From assembly GCA_024640925.1 (NCBI GenBank), contig JAHEEB010000262.1:1-6353 (forward strand): DNA of 6,353 nucleotides, written 5' to 3'. The notes below the pieces were generated by a model. The model did not search any database. It worked only from the letters and a program-made list of their open reading frames with translations, and was not told the DNA's origin. The translations under genes were made by a program, and so were the position numbers. This DNA comes from Bacteroidota bacterium. Lineage in GTDB: Bacteria; Bacteroidota; Bacteroidia; Bacteroidales; UBA10428. Below are positions 1-4,469 of the stretch, one piece after another (position 1 is the first letter of the stretch; every line of letters begins with the position of its first letter).

Positions 1-818
1 CAACATTAGAAACGAAATTAATTAAAAACTTGTATTTCGCAGGGCAGATAAATGGAACAACAGGATATGAAGAAGCTGCTGGACAAGGAATAATTGCTGG
101 AATAAATGCTTCTCTTTCCATAGAGGAAAAAGAACCATTCATTTTAAAAAGAAACGAAGCATACATTGGTGTTTTAATTGATGATCTGGTTACTAAAGGT
201 GTTGATGAACCTTATAGGATGTTTACTTCAAGAGCAGAACATCGTATTTTATTACGTCAAGATAATGCTGATGAAAGATTAACTGAAAAATCATATAAGA
301 TAGGATTAGCAAATATTTCTCGATTAAAAAAACTTGATAAAAAGAAATCAGAAAGATCTAATCTTTTAGAAAAAATAGAATCATTTAGTATAAAACCATC
401 CGATATAAATTCATTTCTTATTGAGAAAGGTACAAGTGAAATTAGGCAACAACAAAAATTAATTCATATTTCTAAGAGGCCACAAATAGTACTTTTTGAT
501 CTTTTAAGTTATTTGAATAATTATTTTATAGAAACAAATAATTATTCTGTACCTTTTGAAGACTTGTGTGAAATTTGCGAAATTGAAATTAAATATAGAG
601 GATATATTGAGAGAGAAGGTTTAATTGCAGATAAACTAAAAAGGTTAGAAAACATTAAAATTCCGGAAAGAATAGATTATTATTCGTTTCAATCTATTTC
701 CACGGAAGCGAAACAAAAATTAACTAAAATTAAACCGGAAACCATTGGTCAAGCTAGTAGGATATCCGGAGTTTCACCTGCAGATATTAATGTTTTATTA
801 GTATATTTTGGTAGGTAA
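1..818 (+). CDS. mnmG: tRNA uridine-5-carboxymethylaminomethyl modification enzyme MnmG (GidA), 3' part
   Basis: MnmG is an FAD-dependent cytosolic enzyme. With MnmE it installs the (carboxymethyl)aminomethyl group on the wobble uridine of certain tRNAs. The reading frame is already open at the left edge (first whole codon at base 3), giving about 271 C-terminal residues; the family is usually about 620-630 aa, so roughly the first 57% is missing. The TTG at 30 is an internal Leu codon and not a start, because family-like sequence (TLETKLIKN) precedes it. Recognisable blocks are the FAD-site motif YFAGQINGTTGYEEAAGQG near the left end, DEPYRMFTSRAEHRILLRQD with NADERLT, and the helical C-terminal domain that contacts MnmE, including EIKYRGYIERE and the signature IGQASRISGVSPADINVLL close to the stop. 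No frameshift or internal stop is seen. uvrC follows 38 bp downstream on the same strand, so cotranscription is possible. Identification is firm. Confidence 0.97.
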   Translation, partial: TLETKLIKNLYFAGQINGTTGYEEAAGQGIIAGINASLSIEEKEPFILKRNEAYIGVLIDDLVTKGVDEPYRMFTSRAEHRILLRQDNADERLTEKSYKIGLANISRLKKLDKKKSERSNLLEKIESFSIKPSDINSFLIEKGTSEIRQQQKLIHISKRPQIVLFDLLSYLNNYFIETNNYSVPFEDLCEICEIEIKYRGYIEREGLIADKLKRLENIKIPERIDYYSFQSISTEAKQKLTKIKPETIGQASRISGVSPADINVLLVYFGR

Positions 819-827
819 AAATGAATT

Positions 828-843
828 TGTTCCACGTGGAACA
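828..843. promoter_or_regulatory. parS-like ParB-binding site (perfect 16-bp palindrome)
   Basis: TGTTCCACGTGGAACA is a perfect 16-bp palindrome in the gap between mnmG and uvrC. It differs at one position from the known Bacillus subtilis parS consensus TGTTNCACGTGAAACA and keeps the CACGTG core. ParB (Spo0J) loads at such sites near the origin, spreads, and recruits SMC/condensin and ParA for chromosome segregation. The location beside mnmG (gidA), a gene often close to oriC, fits. There is no loop and no following T-run, so it is not an intrinsic terminator. ParB binding is inferred from sequence match alone. Confidence 0.85.
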
Positions 844-856
844 CAATTTTTGATTT

Positions 857-2653
857 ATGTCTATCGATAAAATTATAAATAATTTACCGACATCTCCAGG
901 CGTTTATCAATTTTTTGATAGAAGCGGTAAAATTCTTTATGTAGGCAAAGCAAAAAATTTAAAGAATAGAGTTTCCTCCTATTTCAATAAGAAAAAATAT
1001 GAATCTTTTAAAACAAAAAAACTTGCAATTCAGGTTTATGAAATAAAACATATTGTTGTCGAAAGTGAAATAGATGCCTTATTACTTGAAAATAATTTGA
1101 TAAAAGAATACAAACCCAAGTATAATATTTTACTAAAAGACGATAAAACTTTTCCTTGGATTTGTATTAAAAATGAACCCTTTCCTAGAATTTTTTCTAC
1201 TCGTAAAAGAATAAGTGATGGTTCTGATTATTTTGGACCATATACTTCTGCATTAATGGTTCGAACTTTACTTAATTTAATTCGCCAAATATATCAGATT
1301 CGAACATGTAATCTACTTCTTAACAAAGAAAATATCGAAAGCAAAAAATATAAGGTTTGTTTAGAATATCATATTGGTAATTGTAAAGCACCATGTGAAG
1401 AAAAACAATCAAGCGAAGAATATTTGGAATCGATTGTTCAAATTCGGGATATTTTAAAAGGTAATCTTCAAAATGTTATTGAGTATTTGCATGCAACAAT
1501 GATTAATTATTCAAATAAATATCAATTTGAAGAAGCAGAAAAAATAAAACAAAAAATTGAAATACTTGATAAATTTAAAAGCAAGTCAACAATAGTAAAT
1601 ACAAAAATTAGCAATGTTGATGTATTTAGTTATATTGAAGAATCCGATTTAATATTTGTAAATTTTATTAAAGTAATTAATGGAGCAATTGTTCAATCTC
1701 ATACTGTTGAGTTAACCAAAAAGCTGGATGAAACAAAAGAAGAATTATTGCTTTTTGCTGTTTTTGATATTCGAACAAAAGTATTTAGTAATTCAAAAGA
1801 AATTCTTGTGCCCTTTCATTTAGATAATCTGGAGGATATTGAATTTATAGTTCCTAAAATAGGAGATAAGAAAAAACTTTTGGAATTATCGGAAAGAAAT
1901 GCACGACAATTTGCCAACCAGGTAAACATTTTAAAAAACGAATATTCAGAAAAAATGAAGAAGAATTCAATTTTGGAAACAGCCATGATTGATTTACGTC
2001 TGAAAGAAATTCCTGTACACATAGAATGTTTTGACAATAGCAATATTCAAGGTTCTTCTCCGGTTGCTTCCTGTGTTGTATTTTTAAATGGTAAACCAGC
2101 AAAAAAAGAATACAGACATTTTCATGTAAAAACAGTTATTGGTGCAAATGATTTTGCAAGCATGGAAGAAATTATTTTCCGTAGATATAAACGCATGATG
2201 GATGAAGAAAAAAAATTACCCCAATTAATAGTTATTGATGGAGGAAAAGGACAATTAAGTGCTGCTGTTAAAAGTTTAGAGAAACTCAATTTATATGGTA
2301 AAATTGCTATTCTTGGTATAGCAAAAAGATTAGAAGAACTGTATTTTCCAAATGATTCTGTCCCTCTTTATCTAGATAAAAATTCTAAAACCCTTAAACT
2401 TATTCAACAATTACGAAACGAAGCACATCGATTTGGAATAACTTTTCATAGGGAAATTAGAACAAAACAAATGTTTGAAAATTCTTTGGAGAAATTAGAT
2501 GGAATTGGGAAAATAACAGTAGAAAAGCTAATTAAAAAGTTTGGGTCAATAGAACAAATTAAAGAGAAAAAAATAGAAGAGATTGAAGAAATAGTGCCAA
2601 AAAAGATCGCCTTAAAAATTCTTGATTTTCTAAATGAAAACTATAAAAAGTAA
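857..2653 (+). CDS. uvrC: UvrABC excinuclease subunit C
   Basis: UvrC makes the 3' and 5' incisions in nucleotide excision repair after UvrB marks the lesion; it acts on DNA in the cytosol. The protein is 598 aa, the usual family length. The N-terminal GIY-YIG nuclease (about residues 10-95) shows PGVYQFFD, ILYVGKAKNL (Y28, G30), R38 and the Glu in LLLENNLIK (E78). Four cysteines, C151, C168, C176 and C180, match the set known to hold a 4Fe-4S cluster in E. coli UvrC. A UVR/UvrB-binding coiled coil lies around 204-240 (FEEAEKIKQKIEIL). The RNase H-like nuclease has its apparent DDH triad in ECFDNSNIQG (D393), VIDGGKGQ (D461) and NEAHRFGI (H524). Tandem helix-hairpin-helix motifs end the protein (about 546-596). 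The ATG at 857 places the GIY-YIG domain at the normal distance from the N-terminus, and no Shine-Dalgarno precedes it. It may share a transcript with mnmG. Its 3' end faces the prenyl synthase gene, 3 bp away. Confidence 0.98.
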   Translation: MSIDKIINNLPTSPGVYQFFDRSGKILYVGKAKNLKNRVSSYFNKKKYESFKTKKLAIQVYEIKHIVVESEIDALLLENNLIKEYKPKYNILLKDDKTFPWICIKNEPFPRIFSTRKRISDGSDYFGPYTSALMVRTLLNLIRQIYQIRTCNLLLNKENIESKKYKVCLEYHIGNCKAPCEEKQSSEEYLESIVQIRDILKGNLQNVIEYLHATMINYSNKYQFEEAEKIKQKIEILDKFKSKSTIVNTKISNVDVFSYIEESDLIFVNFIKVINGAIVQSHTVELTKKLDETKEELLLFAVFDIRTKVFSNSKEILVPFHLDNLEDIEFIVPKIGDKKKLLELSERNARQFANQVNILKNEYSEKMKKNSILETAMIDLRLKEIPVHIECFDNSNIQGSSPVASCVVFLNGKPAKKEYRHFHVKTVIGANDFASMEEIIFRRYKRMMDEEKKLPQLIVIDGGKGQLSAAVKSLEKLNLYGKIAILGIAKRLEELYFPNDSVPLYLDKNSKTLKLIQQLRNEAHRFGITFHREIRTKQMFENSLEKLDGIGKITVEKLIKKFGSIEQIKEKKIEEIEEIVPKKIALKILDFLNENYKK

Positions 2654-2656
2654 TTT

Positions 2657-3631
2657 TCAACTGGTTCGTTCAACAATGTATTGAGAAAGTTTTTCCAACG
2701 CATTTCTTGATTCGTTTTGAGGAAATTCATGTAAAATATCAATCGCTTTTTTATGATATTCCATCATTTTGTCTTGTGCATAATTCAATCCTTTGTATTC
2801 ATGTACGAAATGAAATACCTGGTTATAAGTATCACGTTTTGAAGATTTTTTATTAATTAGTTTAATTATTTCTCTTCGCTCTTTAATAGGTGATTTTTCT
2901 AATGCAGAAATGAGTGGTAAGGTTAATTTTTTTTCTTTAATATCATTTCCCTTTGGCTTTCCAATGATAGATGTTTTTTCGTAATCAAATAAATCATCTT
3001 TTATTTGAAAAGCTATACCTAAATTAAAACCAAAATCTTTCATTTTTTGTATTACAACTGGATCAGTTGTAACAGATCTGGCTCCACATGCTGTACAAGA
3101 TGCCAGAAGTACAGCCGTTTTTTTGCTTATTATATCAAAATATTCTTGCTCTGTAATATTTAATTTTCGGGTTTTTTGCATTTGCAAAAGTTCACCTTGT
3201 ATCATTTCCTGTGTGGCTTCCGATACAATCTCAAGAAGATCGTATTCTTTGTTTGATAGGGCAACCAATAAACCCTTAGCTAATAAATAATCACCTAACA
3301 ACACAGCAATTTTTGAACGCCATAAAGCATTGATTGAAAAAAAGCCTCTTCTTTCATGGGCATCATCAACAACATCATCGTGCACAAGTGTGGCTGTATG
3401 CAACAATTCTATTAATGAGGCTGCAACCTGGGTAGTTTCATTTGTATTACCAATTAATTTTGCAGTAAGAAATACCAGTACAGGTCTTATTTGTTTTCCT
3501 TTTCTTCTTAATAAATAATTAATTATAATATTAAGTAGGGGAATATTGCTTTTCATTGACTTTGAAAAAACGATATCAAATTTTTTCAACTCATCTTGTA
3601 TACCTGCTTTTATCTCTTCTGTTGCTTTCAT
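2657..3631 (-). CDS. Long-chain (E)-polyprenyl diphosphate synthase (IspB/HepT-like)
   Basis: This is a trans-type prenyltransferase that condenses isopentenyl diphosphate units onto an allylic diphosphate. The product probably forms the isoprenoid tail of the respiratory quinone. The protein is 324 aa, normal for the family. Visible motifs are GKQIRP (45-50), the first Asp-rich motif DDVVD (85-89) followed by RR (94-95), GELLQ (146-150), KT (171-172), and the second Asp-rich motif DDLFD (212-216) preceded by FQIK. All Mg-diphosphate-binding aspartates are present, so it should be active. The fifth residue before the first Asp-rich motif is Ala (A80). In this family a small residue there goes with long products rather than farnesyl or geranylgeranyl diphosphate. 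Exact chain length cannot be read from sequence; menaquinone side-chain synthesis is an inference from the likely phylum. The ATG (complement of 3629-3631) gives a typical N-terminus, and no Shine-Dalgarno precedes it. It is divergent from the ArsR gene and convergent with uvrC. Confidence 0.93.
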   Translation of the reverse strand: MKATEEIKAGIQDELKKFDIVFSKSMKSNIPLLNIIINYLLRRKGKQIRPVLVFLTAKLIGNTNETTQVAASLIELLHTATLVHDDVVDDAHERRGFFSINALWRSKIAVLLGDYLLAKGLLVALSNKEYDLLEIVSEATQEMIQGELLQMQKTRKLNITEQEYFDIISKKTAVLLASCTACGARSVTTDPVVIQKMKDFGFNLGIAFQIKDDLFDYEKTSIIGKPKGNDIKEKKLTLPLISALEKSPIKERREIIKLINKKSSKRDTYNQVFHFVHEYKGLNYAQDKMMEYHKKAIDILHEFPQNESRNALEKLSQYIVERTS

Positions 3632-3686
3632 CGAGTTTGTTTCTGCTGGTAAAGATATTCTATTCTTTTATAATGGAAAAATTATG

Positions 3687-3737
3687 ATTTTTGTATCTTT
3701 TTTTTTGACCAAGATTTGCAAATAGAGATACAAAAAT
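3687..3737. repeat. Inverted repeat with 12-bp perfect arms
   Basis: The arms ATTTTTGTATCT (3687-3698) and AGATACAAAAAT (3726-3737) are exact reverse complements separated by 27 bp. The spacer contains a T-run and a separate 10-bp palindrome, ATTTGCAAAT (3714-3723). It lies 56-106 bp upstream of the prenyl synthase start, where a promoter or operator is expected. It could be a two-site operator or an RNA hairpin in a leader. It is not positioned as a terminator of any visible gene. Confidence 0.6.
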
Positions 3738-3877
3738 TCAATAAAACATTTGATTTATAATGACTTAGTAAGTATAATTCCGATTTAATAGTTTTTAACA
3801 CGACCTTGTAAAATTGCTGGTTTATAAATTCTTAATCTCGTTCAATATTTTCTAAATAATCAAAAACAATATATTGA

Positions 3878-3905
3878 TAACTTGCTTATTAGTCAAGTTA
3901 CTAAT
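3878..3905. promoter_or_regulatory. Overlapping dyads, candidate regulator-binding site upstream of the ArsR gene
   Basis: TAACTTG (3878-3884) pairs with CAAGTTA (3894-3900) across 9 bp. ATTAGT (3888-3893) pairs with ACTAAT (3900-3905) across 6 bp. The interleaved dyads resemble the imperfect dyads bound by small winged-helix dimers such as ArsR-family proteins, which commonly regulate their own promoter. The site is 66-93 bp upstream of the ATG and upstream of the candidate -7 element, so simple promoter occlusion is not obvious. Function is inferred only. Confidence 0.3.
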
Positions 3906-3947
3906 GCCAGATTCTGCATATTAATTAAAAAGTATCTTAGATATTTA

Positions 3948-3955
3948 TATATTTG
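3948..3955 (+). promoter_or_regulatory. Candidate Bacteroidota-type -7 promoter element for the ArsR gene
   Basis: TATATTTG matches the TAnnTTTG -7 consensus of the Bacteroidota primary sigma factor. It ends 15 bp before the ATG at 3971, so transcription would start close to the gene with a very short leader. No TTG or TTTG -33 element is present at the usual distance, which keeps confidence low. The upstream TTG codon at 3953 falls within this element. Confidence 0.35.
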
Positions 3956-3970
3956 TATAAATTGTCTGTA

Positions 3971-4276
3971 ATGAAAATAAATGATCTGACCATAGAACAA
4001 CTGGAAAAAGCTGCCAGCATGCTAAAAGCCATTTCCCATCCTGTTAGGATTGCTATTTTAAATCACCTCGAAAACGGGAAAAAATCTACTGTTACAGAAA
4101 TTCACGAAGCCTTGGGTATAGAGCAATCTGCAGCTTCTCATCATCTGGGTATTTTGCGCAACAACGACATATTGGTTGCAAAAAGAGATGGGAAGAATAC
4201 GTATTATTTTTACAAACACGATCGACTGAATGTTTTAATTGATTGTATCAGCAAATGTGCTTGTGAAAAAGTATAA
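3971..4276 (+). CDS. ArsR-family winged-helix transcriptional regulator
   Basis: This is a 101-aa dimeric DNA-binding repressor-type protein. The ArsR/SmtB fold is visible in order: an N-terminal helix, AISHPVRIAILNHLENG (20-36, the family's start-of-domain signature), a helix-turn-helix with the recognition helix EQSAASHHLGILRNNDIL (51-68), and the beta-wing VAKRDGKNTYYFY (69-81). The last helix ends with C92, C96 and C98 (C-x3-C-x-C), possibly a metal- or redox-responsive thiol site. The classical ELCVCDL arsenic site of ArsR is absent from the helix before the recognition helix. The ATG at 3971 is preferred over the in-frame TTG at 3953: the extra six residues match nothing in the family and the TTG lies inside a promoter-like element. 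No arsenic, efflux or metal gene adjoins it, so the target is unknown; autoregulation, or control of the divergent prenyl synthase, is possible. It is codirectional with polA, 193 bp downstream. Confidence 0.92.
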   Translation: MKINDLTIEQLEKAASMLKAISHPVRIAILNHLENGKKSTVTEIHEALGIEQSAASHHLGILRNNDILVAKRDGKNTYYFYKHDRLNVLIDCISKCACEKV

Positions 4277-4281
4277 ATTTA

Positions 4282-4295
4282 ATAAATTAATTTAT
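4282..4295. repeat. 14-bp AT-only perfect palindrome after the ArsR gene
   Basis: ATAAATTAATTTAT begins 5 bp after the ArsR-gene stop. It has no loop and no GC pairs, so it is a poor terminator. In DNA this AT-rich, a palindrome of this size may be chance. Confidence 0.4.
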
Positions 4296-4314
4296 AATAT
4301 GTTATTACGTATTA

Positions 4315-4333
4315 TCTAAACCTATAGTTTAGA
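4315..4333. repeat. Short hairpin, 7-bp stem and 5-nt loop
   Basis: TCTAAAC (4315-4321) pairs with GTTTAGA (4327-4333) around the loop CTATA. No T-run follows on either strand, so it is not a classic intrinsic terminator, although it could stop or stabilise the ArsR transcript. It is the first of three successive hairpins in the gap before polA. Confidence 0.45.
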
Positions 4334-4340
4334 AATACAT

Positions 4341-4368
4341 TATAAAAATTTAATCTAAGATTTTTATA
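4341..4368. repeat. Hairpin, 9-bp AT stem and 10-nt loop
   Basis: TATAAAAAT (4341-4349) is the exact reverse complement of ATTTTTATA (4360-4368). The stem is all A-T and would be weak alone. Its dimensions are the same as the next hairpin: 9-bp arms, 10-nt loop, 28 bp in total. Confidence 0.45.
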
Positions 4369-4377
4369 GACTTCACT

Positions 4378-4405
4378 AGTAATCAATTCGTTGGTTTTGA
4401 TTACT
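4378..4405. repeat. Hairpin, 9-bp mixed stem and 10-nt loop upstream of polA
   Basis: AGTAATCAA (4378-4386) is the exact reverse complement of TTGATTACT (4397-4405), with a 10-nt loop. It contains G-C pairs and is the most convincing of the three hairpins. It ends 64 bp before the polA start. It might be an operator for polA or part of a structured leader. A T-run occurs only about 20 bp later (4424-4431), too far for a classic terminator. Confidence 0.5.
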
Positions 4406-4469
4406 GAATAATAGGCCAAATCATCTTTTTTAAGTAATTTTCGTTCGATAACCTTGTTTAAATAATTGT

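Larger units (their letters stand above)
3632..3970. other. Divergent intergenic region between the prenyl synthase and ArsR genes
   Basis: This is 339 bp of very AT-rich non-coding DNA that must carry the promoters of two divergent genes. I find no credible reading frame, tRNA or known riboswitch in it. Its visible structure is a 12-bp-arm inverted repeat (3687-3737), overlapping dyads (3878-3905), a small TATCT-T-AGATA palindrome (3933-3943) and a TAnnTTTG element (3948-3955). No convincing promoter match was found for the minus-strand gene. The stretch 3741-3877 shows nothing I can name. Confidence 0.7.

Noticed and set aside
30..32. TTG as a start codon of a short 262-aa protein
   Set aside because: The frame is open to the left edge and the residues before the TTG already match MnmG, so this is an internal Leu codon of a truncated gene.
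828..843. The mnmG-uvrC palindrome as an intrinsic terminator
   Set aside because: It has no loop and no downstream T-run matching a terminator, and it matches the ParB site consensus far better.
1816..2102. Two minus-strand reading frames opposite uvrC
   Set aside because: They are antisense shadows of the conserved UvrC RNase H-like domain and have no protein-like features.
3330..3518. Plus-strand reading frame opposite the prenyl synthase gene
   Set aside because: It is a shadow of the conserved first Asp-rich motif region of the prenyl synthase.
3953..3970. Upstream TTG start for the ArsR-family gene
   Set aside because: It adds six residues not typical of the family, overlaps a TAnnTTTG promoter-like element, and a good ATG exists at 3971.
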